Source: Neorhizobium alkalisoli | Lineage (GTDB): Bacteria; Pseudomonadota; Alphaproteobacteria; Rhizobiales; Rhizobiaceae | Length of the DNA: 64,000 nucleotides | Reading direction: 5' to 3' | Assembly: GCF_007829835.1 (NCBI RefSeq) | Contig: NZ_VIWP01000010.1 | Coordinates: forward strand, 1 to 64,000 | Part shown: positions 41,375 to 49,621 of the stretch, in pieces | Numbering within the stretch: the stretch's first letter is position 1 | Layout: every line of letters begins with the position of its first letter | The notes under the pieces: generated by a model | What the model was told of the DNA's origin: nothing | What the model saw: the letters and a program-made list of their open reading frames with translations, nothing else | Database searches by the model: none | Program-made: the position numbers and the translations under genes

Positions 41375-43122
41375 ATGGGAGCCATGGCGCTTAACAGCGA
41401 GGCGATAAACCAGGCCGGTGCCGGCGAAGCGATGTCCGAAAAAGCCTATCTGGCAATGCTTCGCGGTCTTTGGCGTAAGAACTGGCCGAAGACGTTGTAC
41501 GATACGCCCCAGGATCCGATGCCGGGCCTCGACCTGCCGCAGCGGCTGGCCGAATGGGCGCGTCTGAAGCCGCAGCAGACGGCAATCTGGTTTTATGGCC
41601 GCGCCTTCAGTTATGCCGAGCTTTTCGATCTCAGTGAAAGGCTGGCGTGCCGCCTTCTCGCCGAAGGGATCGTAGCCGGCGACCGGGTCGCATTGTTTCT
41701 GCCCAATTGTCCGCAGTTCACGATCGCCTTCCTGGCGGTCCTGCGGATCGGCGCCGTGCACTGCCCGATGAGCCCGCTGGCGAAACGCGCCGAACTCGAA
41801 CACCAGCTCCGCGATTGTGGTGCGCGGGCGGTTATCGCCTTGCAGTCGCTCATGCCGACTGTGGAGGCATGCGAGAACACCAACCTGTCGCTGTTCATTC
41901 GCACCCGCATTTCGGATGCAGTTCCAGCCGACCCCGCATTGCCGCTGCCGCCTATGGTGGCAGCGGAGGAAGCTTCTACGGTGCGGTGATGGACTTTTTC
42001 GAAGCGATCGCCATGACGCCGCGCCCCGATATCCCGGCTCGGGCAGCCGATCTTGGCCGGCTTGCCCCGGTCAACTACACAAGCGGCACGACGTCCTATC
42101 CGAAGGGCTGCCGGCACACGCAGGGCCATATGCTTTATACCGCGGCCGCCAATCATCTCCGGGCGGAGAGTTTTAGCGAGACGACGCTGAATTTCTTCCC
42201 GCAATTCTGGATCGCCGGCCAAAACCACGGACTGGTCTACCAGATCTTTTCCGGCACGACGCTGGTGCTGTTATCGCGCTGGGACCCGCTTGCCTTCATG
42301 ATGGCGGTTTCCACGCAGCGCGTCGGCGCCACGACAATGCTGGTCGACAATCTCGTCGAAGTCATGAACCATCCGCGGTTCGCCGAGTTCGACCTTTCAT
42401 GTCTCAAACTGATCCGCTGCGTGTCCTTCGTGAAAAAACTCGGCCTTGAGATCAGGCAACTCTGGACGGCGCACTATCCTGATGCGGTTCTTTGCGAATC
42501 CGCCTGGGGCATGACCGAAACGCACACCGCCAATACGGTGACAATCGGATTTCAGGACGACGACTTCGATCTGCGGTCGCGCCCCACCTTTGTCGGCGTT
42601 CCGTCTCCCGGCACGGACTTCAAGATATGCAGTTTCGAAACCGGCGAATTGCTGCCGCCGGGCAGCGAAGGAGAGATCTGTTGCCGCTCACCGGCCGTTT
42701 TCGATGGTTACCTGAATGCGCCCGAGGCGACGCGGGAAGCCTTGCGCGACGGCTGGCTTCATTCGGGTGATATCGGCCAGATCGATGAAAACGGATTCAT
42801 CCATTATCTCGGGCGAAAGAAGGATCTCATCAAGGTGAATGGTATGAGCGTGGCTCCGGCCGAGATCGAGGCAGTTCTGGTCACGCACCCGGCCGTCTTC
42901 GCCGTCGCCGTCGTGCCACGGCGCGATGAGCAGTGCGGCGAACGCCCGGTCGCATTCGTTGAATTGAAAAAAAATGCTGAGGCCGTTTCACCAGCCAGCA
43001 TGGCCGACTGGTGCAGGCAGCGCATCGCGACCTACAAGGTTCCCGAGATACGCGTTATTCCTGAATTTCCTCTCGGCACCACGGGAAAGATACGCAAGGA
43101 TGTCTTGCGTGACTGGTTGTGA
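41375..43122 (+). pseudogene. AMP-dependent acyl-CoA synthetase/ligase, frameshifted
   Basis: Two frames together make one ANL-superfamily ligase. The first (41375-41989) holds the N-terminal part with Leu-Phe-Leu-Pro-Asn-Cys-Pro-Gln-Phe. The second, from about 41960 to 43122, holds the A3 motif Tyr-Thr-Ser-Gly-Thr-Thr-Ser-Tyr-Pro-Lys-Gly, A5 Trp-Gly-Met-Thr-Glu-Thr, A8 around Gly-Trp-Leu-His-Ser-Gly-Asp-Ile-Gly and the C-terminal Lys in Gly-Thr-Thr-Gly-Lys-Ile-Arg-Lys. The frame changes near 41960-41985, consistent with loss of one base (or a sequencing error). A3 has Ser where Gly is usual. The intact enzyme would activate a carboxylic acid with CoA, perhaps the last step of the island's pathway. 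Confidence 0.75.
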
Positions 43123-43188
43123 TTGCCTGCCTGTCATGCTGTAGCACTTGATGGCGGGCGTTTTGAAGCCCGCCGAAAGGCGCGCGTC

Positions 43189-43533
43189 TCAGGTTGCTGA
43201 AATACGAAAAGCTTTGAGCAGATCTGCTGGCCTGGATTCCTTCGAAACGCCGGTAGCCGTGGTGATCACCGCGACGCGTTGCTTGAGAAGGTCGAGGCCT
43301 ATCACCTGTGCGGCAGGCAAAACGCCGAGACTTATGAATTTGCGGGTGATCTGACTTCGTAGCGCAGCGCTTCGCATGAGAACCAGTGTGCGACCGAGGC
43401 GACGATACACGAGCGTTGCAAGCATCGTCTCAGTTTGGCCTGTGCGCGCCGGAATTACGACGGAAGCCGGTTCAAAATGAGTGCCGACTGCAAAGTGGGC
43501 AGAAATTGCAAGTAAAGCGCCAACTTGGCAGGA
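43189..43533 (-). pseudogene. Fragment of a DEAD/DEAH-box (superfamily II) helicase
   Basis: The minus strand encodes Gln-Val-Gly-Ala-Leu, then Ile-Ser-Ala-His-Phe-Ala-Val-Gly, Val-Val-Ile-Pro-Ala-Arg-Thr-Gly-Gln-Thr-Glu-Thr-Met, Leu-Val-Tyr-Arg-Arg and Leu-Gly-Val-Leu-Pro. This matches the start of a helicase core, where the Walker A motif should read Gly-Thr-Gly-Lys-Thr. The Lys is Gln and the first Gly is Arg, so ATP binding would be lost. The fragment begins just after the peroxiredoxin stop on the same strand and fades after about 43260, with motif Ia onwards mostly gone. It is a relic, perhaps of a defence or restriction-type helicase. Confidence 0.6.
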
Positions 43534-43548
43534 TGACTAGCTCTATGA

Positions 43549-44151
43549 TCACCCGTTTTCGAAGTTTGCTGGACGAGGTCTTTTTGCAAGCCATCTGATG
43601 ACATCGTCCACATTTCTCTCCGGAGGGAAAACCGGATAAAAGACATGCTCGATGCGGCCATCCTCGATGATCATTGTCATTCGTTTCAGCAGCGTCAGCC
43701 CATCGGCATTGAACCTGGGCAATCTCATAGCCGACGAAAATGCGAGCGTGTGGTCAGACAGCAGTGGAAATGGAAGATGGAGCCTGGAGGCGACCTCAAT
43801 CTGGTAGTCGGTCACTTGGGTTGAAAGACCGAAAACCCGATGCACCCCGAGATTCTGGAGATGGCGAAAATGATCTCGAAAGGCACATGATTGTGGTGTG
43901 CAGCCTCTCGCGCCGGGGATAGCATCCCATCCATCGAGTGCCTGTCCATCGGGGGGACTGGTGCGTGGATACGCATAAACGACCGTCAGCCCGGGCGCCT
44001 GAAGATAGACGGATGTTCCATCTGTCGCCTGTAGGGAAATGGTCGGTATCACCGAACCTTTTAGGTGGCTTGCTTGACCGTCGTCTTCCGGCGCGATCGC
44101 CGGCGCGGCGACATCGGTCTTTGTCATCATAAACTCTCTGCCAACCTTCAT
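43549..44151 (-). CDS. Peroxiredoxin, AhpC/TSA family (BCP/PrxQ-like)
   Basis: A ~200-residue thiol peroxidase. The active-site segment is Gly-Cys-Thr-Pro-Gln-Ser-Cys-Ala-Phe-Arg-Asp, with Cys84 and Cys89 four residues apart as in PrxQ proteins. Tyr-Ala-Tyr-Pro-Arg-Thr lies on the preceding strand and Pro-Leu-Leu-Ser-Asp later. It reduces peroxides with thioredoxin-like donors. The start is uncertain: ATG at 44151 has GAGG about ten bases upstream, while ATG at 44130 or 44127 is also possible. It is divergent from a HAD phosphatase. Confidence 0.83.
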   Translation of the reverse strand: MKVGREFMMTKTDVAAPAIAPEDDGQASHLKGSVIPTISLQATDGTSVYLQAPGLTVVYAYPRTSPPDGQALDGWDAIPGARGCTPQSCAFRDHFRHLQNLGVHRVFGLSTQVTDYQIEVASRLHLPFPLLSDHTLAFSSAMRLPRFNADGLTLLKRMTMIIEDGRIEHVFYPVFPPERNVDDVIRWLAKRPRPANFENG

Positions 44152-44262
44152 TTTCAACAGACCTCTGCCAGCATCCCGATCTCCTAAGGCAGATGCCATT
44201 CGGCTATCGACACCATCGTGTCCATTTGATACCTGCGCTCCGAGGCAATCAAGGGTTCAAAG

Positions 44263-44976
44263 ATGACGTTGCAGTTTACCGGCGTAATTCTGGACCTCGA
44301 CGGTCTGCTGCTTGACACTGAGCGTCTCCAGTTCGAGGTAGGACCAGCTGTCGTAACTGCTTTCGGGTATAATCTCCCCGCAACCTTTTTTTATAGTCTT
44401 GTTGGCGTCGACAGAGCCGAGTGCGCCCGGCTCATTAGCCTGGAGGTCGGCGCAGAGATCGACGAGGTCGAGCTCAACAAGGCCTGGAACGCGGCGATGA
44501 ATGATCGGATGCAGGACGAGATTCCTCTTCGCCCGGGCGTTCACGCATTCCTTGACGCCTTGGACGAAAAGAAATTTCCTCGCGCTGTCGCAACCAATAG
44601 CTTTACCGCTCGCGCGGAATGGAAATTACGACACGCAGGCCTCCTTCACCGCTTCAACGCAGTCGTGGGAGCGGACCTGGTTTCCCGCGCGAAGCCTGCA
44701 CCGGATGTTTATATCGAGGCGGCCAATCGGCTAGGGTTGCATCCATCGGATTGCGTCGCTCTTGACGACAGTGATCTCGGCGTGAGAGCGGCTCTTGCCG
44801 CAGGCATGTTGAAAGTCATCCAGGTGCCTGACATGGTGGCCAGTCGCGATCTGATAGCACACCATCAGGCCTCCTCCTTGGATGAGGCTCAGGAGCTTCT
44901 TGCTCTCGCTCCTTCTCTGCGGGGTTCAGCGACATTGCCGATAGCTGCCAGAAAAATTTCAGGCGAAATGATGTGA
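44263..44976 (+). CDS. HAD-family phosphatase (beta-phosphoglucomutase-like)
   Basis: A 237-residue HAD hydrolase, subfamily I with an alpha-helical cap. Motif I is Leu-Asp-Leu-Asp-Gly-Leu-Leu-Leu-Asp-Thr-Glu (nucleophile Asp11, acid/base Asp13), motif II Ala-Thr-Asn-Ser, motif III the Lys in Arg-Ala-Lys-Pro-Ala-Pro-Asp, and motif IV Asp-Asp-Ser-Asp-Leu-Gly. It dephosphorylates or isomerises a small sugar phosphate or related metabolite; the substrate cannot be named. It stands alone between the peroxiredoxin and the inositol region. No strong ribosome site is seen before the ATG at 44263. Confidence 0.85.
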   Translation: MTLQFTGVILDLDGLLLDTERLQFEVGPAVVTAFGYNLPATFFYSLVGVDRAECARLISLEVGAEIDEVELNKAWNAAMNDRMQDEIPLRPGVHAFLDALDEKKFPRAVATNSFTARAEWKLRHAGLLHRFNAVVGADLVSRAKPAPDVYIEAANRLGLHPSDCVALDDSDLGVRAALAAGMLKVIQVPDMVASRDLIAHHQASSLDEAQELLALAPSLRGSATLPIAARKISGEMM

Positions 44977-45430
44977 TCACGCGAGCGAATCTAGGTTTGC
45001 GATCTGCCAGAAAGGGTCGTGAGAATGCTCAACCCTACGAAACGCCGGATGCAGCGTTCTTGATGAACTCGCTGCCATATTATCGGAGTGAAGCTATCGG
45101 TCGTGCTTGCAAAGCCGGGCAGCGCGCTCGTGCGAGCGACGGAAAACGTCAGGTGGCCCTTTAGGGGGCATCATTCTCGGCAAAGAAATCCTACTGGAAC
45201 GCCCACCGTGCTCGCATGCCAGGTCAAAATCGATGAGGGTTGAACTCATTGCGCAATACGCCGACCGTTATCCTGTGTCCGTATTCCAGCGATATCACCG
45301 AGCTAAATTCCTCTTCCTAAGGGCAGCAATCGCGCTTCGTGCGAGGGTCGTTTTCGGCGTATATCCGTTCAAAGTCTCGAACGGGGCTGGACCCGATGAC
45401 TTTCTTTGGGCAGCGGTTCACAATTTACGA
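44977..45430. other. Intergenic region without a recognised gene
   Basis: About 450 bases between the HAD gene and the end of the LacI regulator gene. A 142-codon plus-strand frame (45107-45535) runs through it and into the antisense of the regulator, but nothing in it resembles a known protein and no ribosome site supports it. No repeats or RNA genes were recognised. Confidence 0.4.
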
Positions 45431-46453
45431 TCATGCGCTCTCGCGGACAGTAAGCCTACCGGAAAACATTCTGTCGAAGTCTCGGTCTTCCGAACTACCC
45501 AAAACCTCGACCAGATATTCCGCCATATCGGTTAGAGGCTGGCGATAGGTCGTCAGCCGATAATTGGCACTTTCCGCCTCCGGTACATCGTCAAACCCTG
45601 TGACAGCGATATCTTCCGGGATACGGAGCTTGAGCTTGTGGCGTATTACATCAATCGCCCCGATTGCAATGGCATCGTTTTCACAGACAAGGATATCGGG
45701 GAAGTCGTCACGGTTACGTTTGGCCAGCGTCTCCTCGACGACGGCAGCGGAGAGTGCTGGATCATAGGCCGCTACCGGAACGGTTTCCGGCTCGCTCCCG
45801 AAATGCTCGCGCCAGTAATCGACGAAGGTCTCCTTACGTAATAGATGTGCCGAAGACGTACGCGGGCCGGCCAGGAACAAGGGTCGCCGATAGCCACGTT
45901 CATGCACGTAGTTGGCGATCTCCGTCATCGCACTGACATCGTCTACGGCAATCGAAATCGTGTTCGGATTGCGGGATGTGCGTGCAAAGATGATCAGCTT
46001 GCGGAACCGGCGTGCGTGAAGGGCCGCATCGAGCACGTCGTCATCGAACTGGATGCCGATCAGGATAACGGCATCAACGCGGCGCTGGCTGGCACTCATA
46101 AGCGCATGCCCGGCATCGTCACGGCCGAGCGTGTTGACAAGCAGGGTGTCCCAGCCCTCGCGCCGCAAAATGCGGGTCAGCCGCTCCATCATCACCAGCT
46201 TATGGGGATTGGCAAAATCATCGATCAGCAATGCGACGAGGTTCGTCCGGTCGGAGGCGAGGCTGGCAGCACGCAGGTCCGGCACGTAGCCGAGACGCTC
46301 GGCGGCAATGCGCACCTTCTCAAGGCTCTTGGGTGAGATCGAAGCTTCCTTGCGAAATGCCCGGTTGACTGTCCAGCGCGAGACGCCCGCCTCGGCGGCC
46401 ACGTCGTCTGCTGTGATGTTTCCCGCGAAGGAAGGTCTCTTTTCATCCGGCAT
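45431..46453 (-). CDS. LacI-family regulator of the inositol genes
   Basis: A 340-residue LacI regulator. The N-terminal HTH (about 13-60) contains Thr-Ala-Asp-Asp-Val-Ala-Ala-Glu-Ala-Gly-Val-Ser-Arg-Trp-Thr-Val-Asn-Arg-Ala and the hinge helix Tyr-Val-Pro-Asp-Leu-Arg-Ala-Ala-Ser-Leu. The periplasmic-binding-like effector domain ends with Val-Thr-Gly-Phe-Asp-Asp-Val-Pro-Glu, the usual late LacI motif. It is divergent from iolG, with two palindromes of LacI type in the gap. It is probably a repressor relieved by inositol or a catabolite. Rhizobia more often control iol genes with the RpiR-type IolR, so a LacI regulator here is worth noting. Confidence 0.88.
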   Translation of the reverse strand: MPDEKRPSFAGNITADDVAAEAGVSRWTVNRAFRKEASISPKSLEKVRIAAERLGYVPDLRAASLASDRTNLVALLIDDFANPHKLVMMERLTRILRREGWDTLLVNTLGRDDAGHALMSASQRRVDAVILIGIQFDDDVLDAALHARRFRKLIIFARTSRNPNTISIAVDDVSAMTEIANYVHERGYRRPLFLAGPRTSSAHLLRKETFVDYWREHFGSEPETVPVAAYDPALSAAVVEETLAKRNRDDFPDILVCENDAIAIGAIDVIRHKLKLRIPEDIAVTGFDDVPEAESANYRLTTYRQPLTDMAEYLVEVLGSSEDRDFDRMFSGRLTVRESA

Positions 46454-46526
46454 TGCGATCTCCCGAACCTTCTTGGACCGGTCCGCTCATAATTCATAGC
46501 GCATTTTCAAGCCGCTTGAAATTTAA

Positions 46527-46544
46527 TTTGCTCACGAGAGCAAA
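46527..46544. promoter_or_regulatory. LacI-type operator 1 upstream of iolG
   Basis: TTTGCTC, ACGA and GAGCAAA form a perfect 18-bp palindrome in the gap between the LacI gene and iolG. Confidence 0.7.
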
Positions 46545-46549
46545 GCCTC

Positions 46550-46565
46550 TTGCTCGCGTGAGCAA
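46550..46565. promoter_or_regulatory. LacI-type operator 2 upstream of iolG
   Basis: TTGCTC, GCGT and GAGCAA repeat the arms of operator 1. The two centres are 22 bp apart, about two helical turns, so two repressor dimers could bind on the same face. Confidence 0.7.
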
Positions 46566-46620
46566 AACTTGCGATCTTCCGGTTGAGGGCGGTCGGGACC
46601 TGCCCAATGGGAGGATACAA

Positions 46621-47613
46621 GTGTTGAAAGTCGGATTGCTCGGCGCCGGCCGGATCGGTCGCGTGCATGCTATCAATATCGCCGCTCACGCCCGCAGCCA
46701 GCTGGTTGCCGTTTCGGATGTGAACGAAGATGCAGTGCAATCGCTTGCCAGCGCGCATGGCGCCAAAGCCTCGACCTCGGAGGCGATCCTCAGTGACGCA
46801 TCGATCGATGCCGTGCTGATCGCCACATCGACGGATACTCATTCCGATCTGATCGAAAGAGCGACAGCTGCCGGCAAGCGTGTTCTCTGCGAGAAGCCTG
46901 TCGATCTGTCGCTGGAGCGTGCGCAGCGGTGCCTCTCTGCCGCTTCAAAGACCGGCATTCCGGTGATGATCGGTTTCAACCGCCGTTTCGATCCGAATTT
47001 CGCCGCCATCAAGGCTTCGTTGAAGGCTGGCGAGGTCGGCAAGCCCGAGCTTCTGTCGATCACCTCATTCGATCCCGCGCCGCCGCCGGTTTCCTATGTG
47101 AAAGTCTCCGGCGGCCTGTTCCGCGACATGATGATCCATGATTTCGACATGGCGAATTTCCTGATGGGTGCCGCACCGCAGAAAGTTCATGCAGCCGGCA
47201 CGTCGATCGTCGATCCGGAAATCGGCAAGGCTGGCGACGTCGATACTGCTGTCGTGACGCTAACCTATGCGGATGGACGCATTGCGGTCATCAAGAACAG
47301 CCGCCGCGCCGTTTATGGCTATGACCAGCGCGTCGAGCTGCTTGGCTCGGAAGGCCTGCTCTCGGCCGGCAACGTCCTTGAAAATACGGTTTCCAAATCG
47401 ACCAGCAAAGGTGTCGTCAGTGCGAAGCCGGAACTGTTCTTCCTTGAGCGCTACATGCGCGCCTATGCGGCGGAATGGGATGCTTTCGTCGCCTCGGTGC
47501 TCGATGGCGCTGAAGTGCCGGTGACGTTGGAAGACGGTGTCGCGGCACTGGTTCTTGCAGAAGCTGCAACGGAGTCGGCACGATCCGGAAAGAGCGTCTT
47601 GCTGGAGGTCTGA
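46621..47613 (+). CDS. iolG: Inositol 2-dehydrogenase (Gfo/Idh/MocA family)
   Basis: A 330-residue NAD-dependent dehydrogenase that oxidises myo-inositol to scyllo-inosose. The Rossmann motif Gly-Leu-Leu-Gly-Ala-Gly-Arg-Ile-Gly lies at the N-terminus. Lys92 in Cys-Glu-Lys-Pro-Val is the conserved catalytic lysine, and Met-Ile-His-Asp-Phe-Asp-Met provides the family's Asp and His. GTG at 46621 is chosen since GGGAGG lies six bases upstream; the frame is open from 46453 but that stretch contains the operators. It is first in the iol series and directly next to the two LacI-type palindromes. IolG paralogues can act on other inositols or sugars. Confidence 0.9.
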   Translation: MLKVGLLGAGRIGRVHAINIAAHARSQLVAVSDVNEDAVQSLASAHGAKASTSEAILSDASIDAVLIATSTDTHSDLIERATAAGKRVLCEKPVDLSLERAQRCLSAASKTGIPVMIGFNRRFDPNFAAIKASLKAGEVGKPELLSITSFDPAPPPVSYVKVSGGLFRDMMIHDFDMANFLMGAAPQKVHAAGTSIVDPEIGKAGDVDTAVVTLTYADGRIAVIKNSRRAVYGYDQRVELLGSEGLLSAGNVLENTVSKSTSKGVVSAKPELFFLERYMRAYAAEWDAFVASVLDGAEVPVTLEDGVAALVLAEAATESARSGKSVLLEV

Positions 47614-47698
47614 TACGGCGAGCGAAGGTGGTGCTGTTGATAAGAACCACTGCTGCTCGTTCACCGAGACCAGCAGCCACATCATAAGGAGCACATTC

Positions 47699-49621
47699 AT
47701 GAAGGCACTCGATGTCATCACCATCGGCCGCGCTGGTGTCGATCTTTATGGCGCACAGGTTGGCGGGCGTCTGGAAGACATGGGCTCGTTCGAAAAGTAT
47801 ATTGGTGGCTCTCCGACCAATATCGCCTGCGGTAGTGCTCGCCTCGGCCTCAAGACTGCATTGATCAGCCGCGTCGGCAACGAGCATATGGGGCGTTTCA
47901 TCCTTGAGCAGCTGAAGCGCGAGGGTGTCTCGACGGAGGGCGTGAAGATCGATCCCGAGCGCCTGACGGCCCTCGTCATCCTCGGCATTCGCGACGACAC
48001 GCAGTTCCCACTGATCTTCTATCGAGAAAACTGCGCCGACATGGCGCTCTGCGAGGATGATATCGACGAGGGGTTCATCGCGTCCGCCCGCGCCGTCGTC
48101 GTCACCGGCACACATCTGAGCAACACGAAAACCGAGGCCGCGGTTCTCAAGGCACTGACGCTCGCCCGCAAGCATGGGCTTCGCACGGCGCTGGACGTTG
48201 ACTACCGCCCGAACCTGTGGGGTGTCGCCGGTCATGGCGACGGCGAAAGCCGGTTTGTCGAAAGCGCCAGAGTGACGACCAAGCTCAAGGCGACGCTCCA
48301 CCTGTTCGACCTGATCGTCGGGACGGAGGAAGAGTTTCACATTGCCGGCGGCTCGACCGATACGCTGGAGGCGCTCCGCGCCGTGCGGGCGGTGAGCAGT
48401 GCCACGCTCGTCTGCAAGCGCGGACCGATGGGGGCGACCGCTTTTGAAGGCGAAATCCCCGACAGTCTCGACAAGGGGCAGTCGGGACAAGGATTTCCCA
48501 TTGAGGTTTTTAACGTGCTCGGTGCCGGTGACGGCTTCTTCTCCGGCCTTCTGCGCGGCTGGATGACCGGTGAGGACTGGCCGACTTCGCTAAAGTTCGC
48601 CAATGCCTGCGGCGCCTTCGCCGTCAGCCGTCACGGTTGCACGCCGGCCTATCCAACATTCGAGGAGCTGCAGTTTTTCCTCAAGCGCGGCGTTGTCCGG
48701 CCGGATCTGCGCAACGACCCGGATCTGGAACAGCTCCACTGGTCGACCACGCGCCACACCCGCGTCGATGGCGACTGGTCGACAATGCGGGTCTTTGCCT
48801 TCGACCATCGGGCGCAACTGGAGGCGATGGCCGGTTATTCGCTGAAGAAGGGCGCGGCCTTCAAGGAATTGTGCCTTCAGGCGGCGGTCAGCGTTCAGGC
48901 AGGCCGGTCCGGCTACGGCATTCTCTGCGACAACCGCATCGGCCGTTCCGCCCTGCACCGTGCTTCCGGGTCGGGTCTGTGGATCGGCCGTCCGGCCGAA
49001 TGGCCAGGTTCGCGGCCTCTGGAACTGGAGCCGGAACTCGGCAGTGATTGCGGAACGCTCTCGGAATGGGCGCGCGAGGATGTCGTCAAGGTTCTCTGCT
49101 TCTGCCACCCCGATGATGAGGCGGCAACGCGGGCAGGGCAGGAGGCCACCGTCAGGCGGCTCTTCGAGGCCGCCCGTCGCAACAGGCTGGAATTCCTCCT
49201 CGAAATCATTCCCTCAAAAGTCGCTCCCACGGACGACCGGACGGTCGCAACCCTGATTGGGCAGTTCTACGCCGCCGGCATCTATCCCGACTGGTGGAAG
49301 CTGGAACCGATGAAGACGGAAGCCGCCTGGGCCAATGCGATCGCGGCGATCGAGGCGCATGACCGGCATACGCGCGGCATCGTCGTGCTCGGGCTCGAAG
49401 CGCCGGAGGTAGAGCTTTCGGCCAGTTTCGAGGTCGCTGCCGGCTTCGGTCTGGTCAAGGGCTTTGCCGTCGGGCGTACGATCTTCGGCAATGCTGCACG
49501 GCGCTGGCTGACCGGTGAGATGACGGATGCGCAGGCAGTGGAGGATATGGCCGCGCGCTACCAGCGCCTTTGCGAGATCTGGGACGCGACGAGAGACAAG
49601 GCACGGGAGCAGGCAGTATGA
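47699..49621 (+). CDS. iolC: 5-dehydro-2-deoxygluconokinase fused to a DUF2090 aldolase-like domain
   Basis: A 640-residue fusion. The first ~330 residues are a PfkB-type kinase, with Gly-Gly-Ser-Pro-Thr-Asn-Ile-Ala near 37 and the catalytic Gly-Ala-Gly-Asp-Gly-Phe-Phe-Ser (about 280). It phosphorylates 2-deoxy-5-keto-gluconate. The C-terminal ~300 residues are DUF2090, which resembles class I aldolases (Phe-Ala-Phe-Asp-His-Arg at its start, Trp-Trp-Lys-Leu-Glu later) and probably replaces IolJ by splitting the phosphorylated product. AAGGAG lies eight bases upstream of ATG 47699. The stop overlaps the iolD start (ATGA). The fusion is typical of rhizobial IolC. Confidence 0.93.
   Translation: MKALDVITIGRAGVDLYGAQVGGRLEDMGSFEKYIGGSPTNIACGSARLGLKTALISRVGNEHMGRFILEQLKREGVSTEGVKIDPERLTALVILGIRDDTQFPLIFYRENCADMALCEDDIDEGFIASARAVVVTGTHLSNTKTEAAVLKALTLARKHGLRTALDVDYRPNLWGVAGHGDGESRFVESARVTTKLKATLHLFDLIVGTEEEFHIAGGSTDTLEALRAVRAVSSATLVCKRGPMGATAFEGEIPDSLDKGQSGQGFPIEVFNVLGAGDGFFSGLLRGWMTGEDWPTSLKFANACGAFAVSRHGCTPAYPTFEELQFFLKRGVVRPDLRNDPDLEQLHWSTTRHTRVDGDWSTMRVFAFDHRAQLEAMAGYSLKKGAAFKELCLQAAVSVQAGRSGYGILCDNRIGRSALHRASGSGLWIGRPAEWPGSRPLELEPELGSDCGTLSEWAREDVVKVLCFCHPDDEAATRAGQEATVRRLFEAARRNRLEFLLEIIPSKVAPTDDRTVATLIGQFYAAGIYPDWWKLEPMKTEAAWANAIAAIEAHDRHTRGIVVLGLEAPEVELSASFEVAAGFGLVKGFAVGRTIFGNAARRWLTGEMTDAQAVEDMAARYQRLCEIWDATRDKAREQAV

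Noticed and set aside
45107-45535. 142-codon plus-strand open frame in the gap before the LacI gene
   Set aside because: Runs into the antisense of the regulator's C-terminus, lacks a ribosome site and has no protein-like pattern.
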